Shown here piece by piece: positions 32,576 to 45,287 of a stretch of 64,000 nucleotides of DNA; the first letter of the stretch is position 1; every line of letters starts with the position of its first letter. This DNA comes from Gammaproteobacteria bacterium. Its GTDB lineage: Bacteria > Pseudomonadota > Gammaproteobacteria > Steroidobacterales > Steroidobacteraceae. Below the pieces are notes generated by a model that was not told where the DNA came from, made no database searches, and saw nothing but the letters and a program-made list of their open reading frames with translations. A program made the translations under genes and the position numbers. The stretch spans positions 372,001 through 436,000 of the forward strand of contig JANYFY010000009.1 in NCBI GenBank assembly GCA_025359565.1. Direction: 5' to 3'.

Positions 32576-34528
32576 ATGCCGGTTGTGACGCTTCCTGATG
32601 GGAGCCAAAGAAGTTTCGCCAGTGCCGTGTCCCTAGCCGAAATTGCCGCGAGTATCGGTCCGGGGCTCGCGAAAGCGGCGTTGGCCGGTAAGATTGACGG
32701 GGTCTTGGTTGATACGTCTGCAATGGTGACCCAGGATGCGGTGGTCAGTATTGTCACCGATAAGGACCCGGAAGCTTTAGGGGTGATTCGTCACTCGACG
32801 GCGCATTTGTTAGCAAATGCGGTGCAAGAGCTATTCCCTGATGCGCAAGTCACTATTGGTCCGGTGATTGAAGACGGTTTCTTTTATGATTTTGCGTACA
32901 AGCGTCCATTCTCGACTGATGATCTAGCGGCTATTGAAATTCGCATGGCCGAAATTGCTGCGAAAGATATAAAAGTGATTCGCCGGGTGATGCCGCGCGA
33001 TGCGGCAGTCGCTCACTTTAAGGCGATCGGCGAGCACTATAAAGCCGAAATTATTGGCGCCATTCCTGTGGGCGAAAATATTAGTCTGTATGGTCAAGGT
33101 AGGTGGGAGGATCTATGTCGAGGTCCCCATGTACCGAGCACCGGAAAACTTAAAGCGTTCAAGCTGATGAAGGTGGCGGGAGCCTATTGGCGCGGCGATT
33201 CGCGCAACGAAATGTTGCAGCGGATATATGGGACCGCGTGGGCGAACGAGAAGCAGCTCAAGGAATACCTGACGCAACTGGATGAGGCGGAGAAGCGGGA
33301 TCACCGACGCATCGGTAAAGAATTGGACTTATTCCACTTGCAAGAAGAGGCTCCGGGCGCTGTGTTTTGGCACCCCAAAGGCTGGACTTTGTTTCAAACC
33401 TTGATTGCTTATATGCGGGAGCGGCAACGCGACGGCGGTTATCACGAGGTTAGTACACCGGAGATTATGGATCGCGAGCTATGGGTGCAATCGGGGCATA
33501 TCGAGAAATTCGGCGAAAATATGTTCATGACGAAAACTCCGGATGAGCGGGTTTTTGCGATTAAGCCGATGAATTGTCCGGGGCATGTGCAAGTCTTTAA
33601 ACAAGGGCTGCGTAGCTATCGGGAATTACCGTTACGTATTGCGGAGTTTGGTAAGGTGCATCGTTATGAGCCTTCGGGTGCGTTGCACGGTTTGATGCGG
33701 GTGCGTGCTTTCACCCAGGATGATGCGCATATCTTTTGTACGGCGGAACAGATTACCGCCGAATCCGTCAAAGTGACCGAATTGATTTTAAGCATTTACC
33801 GGGATTTTGGTTTTACCGACGTGCGGATTAAATTCTCGGATCGGCCTGCGAAACGTGTGGGATCGGATGAGATTTGGGATAAATCGGAGGCGGCGCTGAA
33901 GCACGCCGCTGCGGCTGCGGGTATTGAGACGTCACTTAATCCGGGGGAAGGGGCTTTTTATGGGCCTAAATTAGAGTTCGTGTTGCGCGACGCGATCGGC
34001 CGCGATTGGCAGTGCGGTACTTTACAAGTGGACTTGAATCTACCGGGTCGACTCGGGGCGAGTTATATTGCTGAGGATAGCCAAAAGCACACTCCTGTAA
34101 TGCTGCATAGGGCAATGTTCGGTTCTTTGGAACGATTTATTGGTATTTTGATTGAACATCACGCTGGCAAACTACCTACTTGGTTATCGCCGGTGCAGGC
34201 TGTAATCATGGGAATTGCCAAAGATCAGGACGAATATTGCCTGGAAGTTGCGGAAAACCTGAAAAATCAGGGGCTTCGGGTCGAAACGGACTTGAGGTAT
34301 GAGAAGGTAGGCTTTAAAATCCGCGAGCACACACTTAAACGCGTTCCTTTCCTCTTAGTCGCTGGCGGCCGGGAAGTCGAGGGACGCACTCTGGCCGTGC
34401 GCACGCGAGCGGGCAAAGATTTGGGTAGCATTAAGCTTGCAGAGCTTGGCTCCTTACTTTGTAATGAGGTCGCGAGCCGCGGCCGTCTTGTTTTGGAGGA
34501 TCAAGTATCGCAACGTCGAAGCGCGTAA
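32576..34528 (+). CDS. thrS: threonyl-tRNA synthetase
   Basis: The 650-residue class II synthetase charges tRNA-Thr. It has an N-terminal TGS domain (about 1-62), the editing domain with [13 protein letters not shown] (about 75-90) that clears mischarged serine, the catalytic core with the zinc-binding MNCPGH and [26 protein letters not shown], and a C-terminal anticodon-binding domain. Its last 22 bp overlap the probable AUC start of infC. It is the first gene of the operon thrS-infC-rpmI-rplT-pheS-pheT-ihfA. Confidence 0.97.
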   Translation: MPVVTLPDGSQRSFASAVSLAEIAASIGPGLAKAALAGKIDGVLVDTSAMVTQDAVVSIVTDKDPEALGVIRHSTAHLLANAVQELFPDAQVTIGPVIEDGFFYDFAYKRPFSTDDLAAIEIRMAEIAAKDIKVIRRVMPRDAAVAHFKAIGEHYKAEIIGAIPVGENISLYGQGRWEDLCRGPHVPSTGKLKAFKLMKVAGAYWRGDSRNEMLQRIYGTAWANEKQLKEYLTQLDEAEKRDHRRIGKELDLFHLQEEAPGAVFWHPKGWTLFQTLIAYMRERQRDGGYHEVSTPEIMDRELWVQSGHIEKFGENMFMTKTPDERVFAIKPMNCPGHVQVFKQGLRSYRELPLRIAEFGKVHRYEPSGALHGLMRVRAFTQDDAHIFCTAEQITAESVKVTELILSIYRDFGFTDVRIKFSDRPAKRVGSDEIWDKSEAALKHAAAAAGIETSLNPGEGAFYGPKLEFVLRDAIGRDWQCGTLQVDLNLPGRLGASYIAEDSQKHTPVMLHRAMFGSLERFIGILIEHHAGKLPTWLSPVQAVIMGIAKDQDEYCLEVAENLKNQGLRVETDLRYEKVGFKIREHTLKRVPFLLVAGGREVEGRTLAVRTRAGKDLGSIKLAELGSLLCNEVASRGRLVLEDQVSQRRSA

Positions 34529-35025
34529 GGCGCAATGAGGAGATCTCCGCACCTTCGGTGCGTGTGATCGCAGCGGATGGAAGCCAAGCAGGGGTCATGA
34601 CACGCGCAGAGGCGCTGCAAATGGCAGTTTCCCAAACACTGGACCTAGTTGAGGTCTCACCCATGGCGGAACCGCCTGTGGTTCGTGTGATGGATTTTGG
34701 CAAGTTTTTATTCGAACAGAATAAAAAAGCGCACGCAGCAAAGCGTAAGCAGAAGCAGATTCAGGTTAAGGAAATCAAATTTCGTCCTGGAACGGAAGAG
34801 GCGGACTACCAAGTAAAAATGCGTAGTATCCTGCGATTCCTTTCGGAGGGTGATAAGGCTAAGGTGACTTTACGTTACCGTGGCCGTGAGCTCGTGCATC
34901 AAGACATCGGCCGCCGGCTCTTGACGCGGATATCTGAAGATCTCGCGCCGCATTCGGTGGTCGAGCAGACTCCGCTGATGGAAGGTAAGCAGATGATCAT
35001 GGTGTTCGGGCCCAAAAAGAAGTGA
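34507..35025 (+). CDS. infC: translation initiation factor IF-3, AUC start
   Basis: IF-3 keeps ribosomal subunits apart and checks start codons. The reading reaches back without a stop past the first ATG/GTG/TTG options to ATC at 34507 ([20 protein letters not shown]), with GGAGG eight to nine bases before it, giving 172 residues, the normal length. A start at GTG 34558 would drop the conserved RRNEEI segment. In E. coli infC begins at the rare AUU and IF-3 represses its own synthesis by rejecting such codons, so AUC here would serve the same autoregulation. The body has [23 protein letters not shown] and the C-terminal domain typical of the family. Confidence 0.88.
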   Translation: MATSKRVRRNEEISAPSVRVIAADGSQAGVMTRAEALQMAVSQTLDLVEVSPMAEPPVVRVMDFGKFLFEQNKKAHAAKRKQKQIQVKEIKFRPGTEEADYQVKMRSILRFLSEGDKAKVTLRYRGRELVHQDIGRRLLTRISEDLAPHSVVEQTPLMEGKQMIMVFGPKKK

Positions 35026-35135
35026 GCGATAGGCCCTAGAAAAGTCTATTACCCGCCTGTAGCGGTCTTTAAAGCGAATTGTGAAATTCGTGTTAAGGGC
35101 TTGTGATCAGGGCTATAAAAGTAGGAGTTTAAGTA

Positions 35136-35330
35136 ATGCCCAAGTTAAAGACTAAACGGGCTGCGTCGAAGCGTTTTCGCAAAACTGCGAATGGCTTTAA
35201 GCGTGGCCAATCTCATCGTCGTCATATTTTGACTAAAAAGCCTAGCAAACGTAAGCGTCAGCTGCGTCGCGGCATGCAAGTGCATGAAAGCGACGTGAAT
35301 CGCATCAAAAAACTGTTGCCGAACGCTTAA
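35136..35330 (+). CDS. rpmI: 50S ribosomal protein L35
   Basis: The 64-residue, strongly basic protein starts [14 protein letters not shown] and contains the family core [22 protein letters not shown] lies about eight bases upstream of ATG 35136. The 110-bp gap from infC may carry the leader used for L20 feedback control of the rpmI-rplT pair, as in E. coli, but I cannot assign a structure. Confidence 0.95.
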   Translation: MPKLKTKRAASKRFRKTANGFKRGQSHRRHILTKKPSKRKRQLRRGMQVHESDVNRIKKLLPNA

Positions 35331-35348
35331 GGTTTAAGGAGATAAAAT

Positions 35349-35708
35349 ATGGCGCGAGTTAAACGTGGTGTTGTTGCGGGTCGACGACACAAGAAGATTC
35401 TTAAGAAAGCTAAGGGCTATTTCAATGCCCGGCGTAAAGTATTCCGTACCGCTAAGCAGGCGGTCATCAAAGCGGGCCAGTACGCCTATCGTGGCCGTCG
35501 CGAGAAAAAGCGTGAATATCGCGCACTGTGGATCGCGCGTATCAACGCCGCTTCACGTTTGTGCGGATTGTCCTATAGTCGCTTGATTGACGGCTTGAGC
35601 AAAGCGGGATTAGCGATTGACCGTAAGGTTTTGGCGGATCTGGCGGTTCACGATATGCCGGCATTTACGGCAATTGCTGAAAAAGCTAAAGCCAGTCTAC
35701 CGGCTTAA
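35349..35708 (+). CDS. rplT: 50S ribosomal protein L20
   Basis: The 119-residue protein [23 protein letters not shown] is the standard L20 start, an RNA-binding protein required early in 50S assembly that, in other bacteria, represses its own operon. It follows rpmI by 18 bp with AAGGAG upstream of the ATG. Confidence 0.97.
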   Translation: MARVKRGVVAGRRHKKILKKAKGYFNARRKVFRTAKQAVIKAGQYAYRGRREKKREYRALWIARINAASRLCGLSYSRLIDGLSKAGLAIDRKVLADLAVHDMPAFTAIAEKAKASLPA

Positions 35709-35776
35709 AGGATGGTGTTTTGAGCGCGGGCGGGTCTTTTGGCTCGTTCGTGCTCAGTAATCGCGGGAGTCGGTGA

Positions 35777-39182
<3,406 letters not shown>

Positions 39183-39183
<1 letters not shown>

Positions 39184-39488
39184 TGAACATGGCAGCTCTG
39201 ACTAAGGCAGAAATGGCCGAGGCCTTATTTGATCAACTGGGCCTCAACAAACGCGAAGCTCGCGAGCTTGTGGACCTATTTTTTGAGGAAATTCGCACTG
39301 CACTGTCGATCGGTGATCAGGTTAAATTGTCGGGCTTTGGTAACTTTGATTTGCGCGATAAGAATCGTCGTCCTGGGCGTAATCCAAAAACGGGCGAAGA
39401 AATTCCCATCAGCGCTCGTCGCGTTGTCACATTCCGTCCAGGCCAGAAATTGAAAGCGCGCGTCGAGGCATATGCTGGAACCAAGTAA
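39183..39488 (+). CDS. ihfA: integration host factor subunit alpha
   Basis: IhfA is the partner of IhfB (at 6.2 kb). The reading [21 protein letters not shown] starts at ATG 39183, sharing one base with the pheT stop; a second ATG at 39189 (MAALTKAEM) is equally possible. The 101-residue protein has the DNA-binding arm [23 protein letters not shown]. Its 3' end overlaps the MerR gene by 17 bp. Confidence 0.95.
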
Positions 39489-39828
39489 CAATAACGAACT
39501 TCCCGCGATTCCTGGCAAACGTTACTTTACGATCGGCGAGGTGAGTGATCTGTGTGGCGTCAAGCCGCATGTGCTGCGCTATTGGGAGCAAGAGTTCCCG
39601 CAGCTTAAACCGGTCAAACGTCGCGGAAATCGTCGTTACTACCAGCGTCAAGACGTCTTGGTCATTCGCCAAATACGCAGCTTACTCTACGAGCAGGGTT
39701 TTACGATTGGTGGGGCTCGACTGCGGCTCACGGGCGAAGATGCGCAAGTGGATTTGAATCAGAGCCAGCAACTCATTCACCAAATTAAGCTAGAACTGGA
39801 AGAGCTGATCAAGATACTCAGGCGCTAG
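39472..39828 (+). CDS. MerR-family transcriptional regulator
   Basis: The 118-residue protein has the N-terminal winged helix-turn-helix [45 protein letters not shown] of the MerR family and a short coiled coil ([22 protein letters not shown]) for dimer formation. It lacks the C-terminal metal or ligand domain. This small regulator between ihfA and tRNA-Pro is conserved in beta- and gammaproteobacteria, with no known target. It overlaps ihfA and is likely co-translated. Confidence 0.92.
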   Translation: MLEPSNNNELPAIPGKRYFTIGEVSDLCGVKPHVLRYWEQEFPQLKPVKRRGNRRYYQRQDVLVIRQIRSLLYEQGFTIGGARLRLTGEDAQVDLNQSQQLIHQIKLELEELIKILRR

Positions 39829-39858
39829 CGCCGATATCAGCTATCATTCGTCTACGGT

Positions 39859-39935
39859 CGGGGCGTGGCGCAGCCTGGTAGCGCACTTGCATGGGGTGCA
39901 AGGGGTCGCAAGTTCGAATCTTGTCGCCCCGACCA
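39859..39935 (+). tRNA. tRNA-Pro (GGG)
   Basis: Complete cloverleaf: acceptor CGGGGCG pairing with CGCCCCG, D-arm GCGCAGCCTGGTAGCGC, anticodon stem CTTGC/GCAAG with loop atGGGgt, T-arm GCAAGTTCGAATCTTGT, discriminator A and encoded CCA (39933-39935). The anticodon GGG reads CCC and, by wobble, CCU proline codons. It closes the translation operon region, as in relatives. Confidence 0.96.
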
Positions 39936-40097
39936 ATTACAACGCGAAAATTGTATATCTTTGGCGCCGACGCTGCGGCGAAGTTAAAAAGTCAAATGTG
40001 ACTTGGTAGAAATCGGCCCCTCAGTTTATCGAGCCCCAAGTCAAACGTGCCATCGCTTTCTTCGATGTCGCGCTACTATAGCGGCGCCAGGTGAAGA

Positions 40098-40211
40098 ATG
40101 ACCGTTCGTAAGGCGAAAACTGCCCGGAATGCCATAAAATTGAAGCACTGGGGTGCTGCCGAGCACCTGCATTCGACTGAGGATTTCATGAGCAAATCGG
40201 GTGTCGCATAA
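40098..40211 (+). pseudogene. possible remnant of a HigA-type antitoxin
   Basis: A 37-codon frame with AGGTGA five bases before its ATG reads MTVRKAKTARNAIKLKHWGA and continues AEHLHSTEDFMSKSGVA. The stretch WGAAEHLHSTEDF resembles the WDAAEHLxTEEDMAAYL start of HigA-like addiction-module antitoxins (usually about 100 residues), but it stops right after it and no helix-turn-helix follows. This is a tentative remnant. The rest of the 525-bp gap 39936-40460 is AT-rich and contains the promoter-like sites listed next. Confidence 0.3.
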
Positions 40212-40280
40212 GCGCGTCACATGCTTAACATCATTACGGTTTCATGACTTGCATAAAAAAACCGGACGTAACTCACAAAA

Positions 40281-40305
40281 TATAATCATCCAGTTCGACT
40301 GAACT
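40281..40305 (+). promoter_or_regulatory. -10-like TATAAT and adjacent palindrome before the exopolysaccharide genes
   Basis: TATAAT at 40281-40286 is followed by AGTTCgactGAACT at 40292-40305, a perfect 5-bp inverted repeat with a 4-base centre. No good -35 box lies at 16-18 bp, so a promoter here would depend on an activator. The palindrome sits where a repressor or activator of the polysaccharide operon could bind. It is about 155 bp upstream of the first gene. Confidence 0.35.
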
Positions 40306-40460
40306 TATTCCTACTGTCTCGCGGCCGCGACACTTGATTCGAAAAGTTTTACGCGGCTTACTTCATCCACTTTATTTCATCTCGCGCGCACGATGCGCAA
40401 AAAATAGTTCGGTTTTTTTGAGTTTTAATCCTTCACATTTAATGATAGGGAATATGCTTA

Positions 40461-43022
40461 ATGCATCGTTTAACTGCTGGATGGTTGATCGCGGCGGCTC
40501 TTTCGGCATGTTCGGTAAGTAATAACAGTACGACGAGCAGTACTAGCCAAGGATCGACGAGCGTACCTTTTCCAGTTTCCCAGGCGTCTGGTGCTTCCGC
40601 TGGCAGTGGTGGTACGTCGAACAATGGAACGGGTGTCGGTACCATCGTCAGGAATCCGTCGGGTACTGGTACGACGACAAAACCGGGTGGAGGTTCGCCA
40701 GCCGTGGCTGCGAATCCTAAGGCACCGACCACGGGTGCCCTACCTTCCACAAAACCCTCGCCTTCCACTAATCCCGGTCCCTCCAATCCCGGTACCCCCA
40801 ATACTGGTTCCTCCGGTGGTGGCACGTCACGTTTCGCTGTGTCAATGGAAGACATGCAAGCAATTGGGCCTTTTGCCAGTTGGGCTAACGCTAAGACTCA
40901 ATATGGTGCCAAAGGCGATGGTTCGACCGATGATACTGACGCCCTACAAACCGCACTCAATGATCTCGGGCAGACTGGTAAGGCGTTTGTCTTATACTTA
41001 CCCTCGGGCACTTACCGAATTACGCGGACCTTGCATTTGACCGGAACGGGATACTATCAAGGCGTGCAGCTAATTGGTCAGGAACCCACCACTACAAAAA
41101 TTCTATGGGACGGTACGCCGGGCGGGGCGATGCTACTGAATAACGGCGGGGTCGGCACACGTTTCTCTCGGCTGACTTGGGACGGGAATAAAATTGCAGG
41201 GTTTGGTGTGCAACATTGGTGGAATAAGAGTACGAACCCTAAATATTATGGTGGAAGTGTCGAACACTCTGACGAAGTTTTTGAGGACATGGGTGTCGGT
41301 ATCATGGCCGGCCGTTTAGGCGCTTCGTACGGCAATTTAGATTCCGAAGGACAAATTCGACGCGTTACATTTTTACGCAATTGGGAAGCGGGACTCGATA
41401 CAGGAAGTTGGAATGCGCTTGATTGGTGGGTATGGGATTCACGATTTACGGACTGTGCACGCGGTGTAACTAATCTTTTCAGTGTGACTGATTCTGGTGC
41501 AACCGGCGGCGCCGGTGGCTTTCATGTCTACCGTAGTTTATTCGAACGCTCTACGGTCGCAGATTTCAACATTCAAAATACCCAATGGTTCGGGTTGCAT
41601 AACAACGTCTCGGTGGGTTCGCGCCGATTTATACAAGCGGAACAGATGGGTAGCAATTCCGCCCGTTTAATAGTTGAGAATAATCGGGTCCTTGACACCA
41701 CCGAGTCCGTCTCGATTTATGTGGCAAATTTGGGACCGCTCATTCTGTTAGATAATTATATTCGTTCGACAATCAACGCTAAAGCGCCGGTTGTACGCAT
41801 GGATGACAATGCGGCCGGTCGCGACGCGCTCTCGATTGGTAACCGCTTTACCGTTGATAATCCGATTGCTGGGCGTGATACGAGCGACCGCCTGGTCTCG
41901 ATTGGCGATTTGACGGTTGCACGGTCGCAGATTTCTTCGAATGTGCCGGCACCGTCGCCGACTCCAGCGTGGTCTACGCAGCAAGTCTTTGAAGTGAAAA
42001 TCGATTCGACCACGAGCGATATTCAAACGGTTATCGATCAGGCCGCTGCGAGCGGCGCCTCGAATCCAATAGTGCATTTTCAGTCGGGACTTTACCGGCT
42101 AACGGCTACGCTGACGATTCCCGCCAAGACGAGAGTTCAGCTAGCGGGCGATGGTTGGGGAGCGAGTTTCGAATGGCACGGTGGCGTATCGGGTGGGCCC
42201 ATGTTCAAACTTTTGGGTCCAAGCTATGCGACGTTACGAGATTTACAATTTGTTAGTCCTCTCGCGCAAGCGATAGCGTTGTCCCAGGCGGACCAGGTGG
42301 GCGGGCGTATTTTAGTGGTCGGCAGCACTTTCGGCCCGGTCAGCGCTTCGGCACTTAAAAACACGTCGCTTGAATTTCAGGCGAGTCCTGCAATCTCTTC
42401 TTTGACACTCGATCATGTGGAAAGTGCAACTGCTATCGGGAACGGAGGAATCGGACCTGTACAAGTGTCGGCATCCAATATTTTAATTTCAGATACCTGG
42501 TACGAAGGACGGGATGCTGGGTTATATCGCATTGCTTCCGGAAACTTTACTTATTTAGGCGGTTTGATGGCGCCAAACGATCTGGTTCATTCGGCCGTTC
42601 GTAGCATTAATCAACCGGCAGTATTACTGGATGGTTTGAGCGGCAATGTCACCTTTGCAGGGGTCACCATGAATCTCTCAGGCGTGCCCTCTGGGGTGGG
42701 CGTTCAAATCGGCTCCGAGACGTCGGCCACACATGCCTTTTTTATGGGCACTAGCAATTCTGCCAACGTTTTCTTGAGAAATGGGTCGCAAGGGGCTGTC
42801 GGCTTATACATGTCAAAGGAGCATCTCGCTTCCGCCGGCGCGGTATCGATACCGAATCAAGGGTCCTCGGACAACTCGTTTGTTTTGAACTCTTTTAATC
42901 AGGCCAGATCGCTAGCCTGGGATTTCGTCCCCTATAGCGCACCGGCCGGTGCTACCGACGTGCGAATATATCGGGTCAGGGCTAACCAAGTCGCGCAAGG
43001 GCTGCGGATTTCGGGGTACTAG
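40461..43022 (+). CDS. beta-helix lipoprotein with pectate-lyase-3-like domains
   Basis: The 853-residue protein begins MHRLTAGWLIAAALSAC, with a lipobox at LSAC (Cys17). Residues about 18-125 are a low-complexity Ser/Thr/Gly/Pro linker. Then comes YGAKGDGSTDDTDALQTALND (about 148-168), the hallmark of pectate-lyase-3/GH55-like right-handed beta-helices. A second similar unit starts near residue 520 (IQTVIDQAAASGASNPIVHFQSGLYRLT). It is probably anchored in the outer membrane and acts on or binds polysaccharide. As the first gene of the exopolysaccharide block, it may trim or release the polymer; the exact activity cannot be read from sequence. Confidence 0.82.
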   Translation: MHRLTAGWLIAAALSACSVSNNSTTSSTSQGSTSVPFPVSQASGASAGSGGTSNNGTGVGTIVRNPSGTGTTTKPGGGSPAVAANPKAPTTGALPSTKPSPSTNPGPSNPGTPNTGSSGGGTSRFAVSMEDMQAIGPFASWANAKTQYGAKGDGSTDDTDALQTALNDLGQTGKAFVLYLPSGTYRITRTLHLTGTGYYQGVQLIGQEPTTTKILWDGTPGGAMLLNNGGVGTRFSRLTWDGNKIAGFGVQHWWNKSTNPKYYGGSVEHSDEVFEDMGVGIMAGRLGASYGNLDSEGQIRRVTFLRNWEAGLDTGSWNALDWWVWDSRFTDCARGVTNLFSVTDSGATGGAGGFHVYRSLFERSTVADFNIQNTQWFGLHNNVSVGSRRFIQAEQMGSNSARLIVENNRVLDTTESVSIYVANLGPLILLDNYIRSTINAKAPVVRMDDNAAGRDALSIGNRFTVDNPIAGRDTSDRLVSIGDLTVARSQISSNVPAPSPTPAWSTQQVFEVKIDSTTSDIQTVIDQAAASGASNPIVHFQSGLYRLTATLTIPAKTRVQLAGDGWGASFEWHGGVSGGPMFKLLGPSYATLRDLQFVSPLAQAIALSQADQVGGRILVVGSTFGPVSASALKNTSLEFQASPAISSLTLDHVESATAIGNGGIGPVQVSASNILISDTWYEGRDAGLYRIASGNFTYLGGLMAPNDLVHSAVRSINQPAVLLDGLSGNVTFAGVTMNLSGVPSGVGVQIGSETSATHAFFMGTSNSANVFLRNGSQGAVGLYMSKEHLASAGAVSIPNQGSSDNSFVLNSFNQARSLAWDFVPYSAPAGATDVRIYRVRANQVAQGLRISGY

Positions 43023-43064
43023 AAGGGATAGGCAATTGCTTGTTGTCTGGACCCAGTAATATTC

Positions 43065-44285
43065 GTGAAAATTCTTGTTTACAGCGTTAATTTTGCGCCT
43101 GAGCCGACTGGAATCGGCAAATATTCCGGTGAAATGGCCGCCTGGCTAGCCGAGCGCGGTCATACAGTCCGGGTAGTCGCTGCGCCGCCCTATTATCCGC
43201 GATGGAAGCTTGCTGCGGGCTATCGGTGGCCACCGTACCGACGTGAGCAGTTAGGACAAGTCGACGTATGGAGAGCGCCCATTTGGGTGCCAAAATCACC
43301 CGGTGGCTTTGCGCGTATTTTTCACCTTTTTTCATTTGCAGTTTCCTCCCTGCCGATAATGCTGGGCCAGGTGTTTTGGAGGCCGAACCTCGTGTTAACC
43401 ATCGCTCCGGCGATGCTTTGTGCGCCTGTTGGCGTAATGGTCGCGCGCCTATGTGGCGCCCGCGCCTGGTTGCACCTGCAAGATTTTGAAATTGATGTGG
43501 CATTTCGCATGGGATTGCTGAAGGGCAAGCTTTTCCAGCGTCCGGTATTGGCATTAGAAAGGTGGGTATTGCGCCGTTTTGACCGCGTGTCCTCCATTTC
43601 AAATCGTATGGTAGAGCGGCTCATCCAAAAGCAAGTGCCGGTTGCGCGCACGCAGTATTTTCCTAATTGGGTGGATACCGCAATGATTGACTCGTGCATG
43701 CGCAGTGGTCGATACCGGGCCCAGCTAGGAATCAGCCCGAATACCGTGGTGGCCCTGTTTTCTGGGACTTTGGGGGGTAAGCAAGGCCTGATGATCCTTC
43801 CCGAGGTCGCCAAAATTCTGAAAAATCGAGAAGATGTCATGATCGTGATTTGTGGGGATGGAGTTATGAAGTCTGCGCTGCTATCGGCAACCGATGCGAT
43901 GGCTAATGTTCGGTTTTTGCCGCTACAACCCCTTGAGCGGTTGGGTGAACTCTTGTGTATGGCAGATATTCACTTATTGCCGCAAAGTTTAGGTGCTGCG
44001 GATTTAGTGTTGCCTTCGAAATTATCCGGAATGATGGCAAGTGGCCGGCCGGTGATCGCTACCTGTCAGAAGGGCACAGAATTGGACTCATTGGTGTCGC
44101 GCTGCGGATTGGTAGTGCCGCCCAAAAACGCGGCTGCCCTCGCGGCGGCTATCCTGCAATTGACGGACGATGCGCTGACTCGGCAGGAGCTTGGGCGCAA
44201 CGCGCGTGCCATCGTTGAAACGGAATTTGAACGTGACGCCGTTTTAAACCGAGTATTTACGCCGGTTATCGCTAAAAAACAGTGA
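43065..44285 (+). CDS. WcaI-like family 4 glycosyltransferase
   Basis: The 406-residue GT-B enzyme starts at GTG 43065. It reads ILVYSVNFAPEPTGIGKYSGEMAAWLAERGH, followed by AAPPYYPRWK, the characteristic beginning of colanic-acid WcaI-type transferases, and has DFEIDVAFRMG in the middle and the C-terminal nucleotide-binding part with LPSKLSGMMASGRPVIATC. It would add a sugar to the lipid-linked repeat unit at the cytoplasmic membrane. Donor and linkage are not predictable. Confidence 0.87.
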   Translation: MKILVYSVNFAPEPTGIGKYSGEMAAWLAERGHTVRVVAAPPYYPRWKLAAGYRWPPYRREQLGQVDVWRAPIWVPKSPGGFARIFHLFSFAVSSLPIMLGQVFWRPNLVLTIAPAMLCAPVGVMVARLCGARAWLHLQDFEIDVAFRMGLLKGKLFQRPVLALERWVLRRFDRVSSISNRMVERLIQKQVPVARTQYFPNWVDTAMIDSCMRSGRYRAQLGISPNTVVALFSGTLGGKQGLMILPEVAKILKNREDVMIVICGDGVMKSALLSATDAMANVRFLPLQPLERLGELLCMADIHLLPQSLGAADLVLPSKLSGMMASGRPVIATCQKGTELDSLVSRCGLVVPPKNAAALAAAILQLTDDALTRQELGRNARAIVETEFERDAVLNRVFTPVIAKKQ

Positions 44286-44435
44286 TTGCCCCCTTACGGG
44301 CGCGCTCCGCGCATTGTTTATATCGCCGATGTGATATTCCGCAAATATATCGAATTGCAGGAATGCTACACTTCCCTACGGTTATTGTTAAAACGTCGAG
44401 TTTCGTATGATATTCATGATCTTAGGCGGTGTAAC

Positions 44436-45263
44436 TTGATTTTGGCTAGCGTTACCAGAAAGCTCGGCGTGCTACTTCGCGTAGTTCTCCTATTGACGAT
44501 AGGATCCGCGAATCTAGCGCAAAACGCGTTTGCCCAGCAAGAATATGCTATCGGTGCAGGCGATATTTTAAAGATTACGGTGTTTAAGAATCCAGATCTG
44601 GCAGGCGAAGTACGGGTGTCCGCGGCTGGTGATATTGGATTTCCTCTAATTGGATCGGTTCGTGTCGCGGGGCTTACCTTGCCCGCAGCCGAGCGGAAAA
44701 TTGCGATGATGCTCAAAGAGGGTGGGTTTGTGCTAAGCCCTCAGGTCAATATTTTGCTCACCACCGCAGTCGCCAATCAGGTGGCCGTCCTAGGGCAAGT
44801 TAACAAGCCGGGACGATATCCGGTAGAGGCCTCAGGTGGTCATGTGTCGGGAATGTTGGCTGCGGCAGGAGGCATCGCGCCCGCAGGTACTGATATCGTA
44901 GTGGTGACTGGTACGCGCAACGGTAAGGCATTTCGGCAGGAAATAGACGTCGTCAAAATGTCGCTGAATGGAAATGCAGTGGATGATATTGCGCTTATGG
45001 GTGGCGATACTTTATTTGTAAACCGCGCACCGTTTTTTTATATCAATGGTCAGGTACAGCGGCCGGGTGAATATCGTCTGGAAAGAGGAATGACTGTGAT
45101 GCAGGCAATTTCAGCGGGCGGTGGGGTGACCGGCAAGGGTTCGAAACGGGGCATTATGGTCCATCGACGCGATGTGGCCGGCAAGGTAAAGGCCACGCAC
45201 GTGTCGTTAGACGATGATGTGCAAGACAACGATGTAATTTATGTCAAAGAAAGCTTGTTTTGA
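44436..45263 (+). CDS. epsE: polysaccharide export protein, EpsE/Wza family
   Basis: The frame is open from 44286, but the signal peptide begins at about LILASVTRKLGVLLRVVLLLTIG, so TTG 44436 is my preferred start (275 residues, cut after NAFA). GTG 44469 is an alternative. The mature protein has a poly_export domain (YAIGAGDILKITVFKNPDLAGEVRVSAAGDIGFPLIG) and two SLBB domains (about 100-180 and 190-260). It has no lipobox cysteine, unlike E. coli Wza. It would form the periplasmic or outer-membrane conduit and work with the chain-length protein encoded next. Confidence 0.87.
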   Translation: MILASVTRKLGVLLRVVLLLTIGSANLAQNAFAQQEYAIGAGDILKITVFKNPDLAGEVRVSAAGDIGFPLIGSVRVAGLTLPAAERKIAMMLKEGGFVLSPQVNILLTTAVANQVAVLGQVNKPGRYPVEASGGHVSGMLAAAGGIAPAGTDIVVVTGTRNGKAFRQEIDVVKMSLNGNAVDDIALMGGDTLFVNRAPFFYINGQVQRPGEYRLERGMTVMQAISAGGGVTGKGSKRGIMVHRRDVAGKVKATHVSLDDDVQDNDVIYVKESLF

Positions 45264-45287
45264 TTGTCTTTCACGAGATAAATTTCC

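Noticed and set aside
40439-40855. 138-residue Pro/Gly-rich minus-strand frame
   Set aside because: It is the reverse reading of the low-complexity linker of the beta-helix protein.
44286-44435. N-terminal 50 residues of the EpsE frame
   Set aside because: They precede the signal peptide and have no family similarity; a start at TTG 44436 is more likely.
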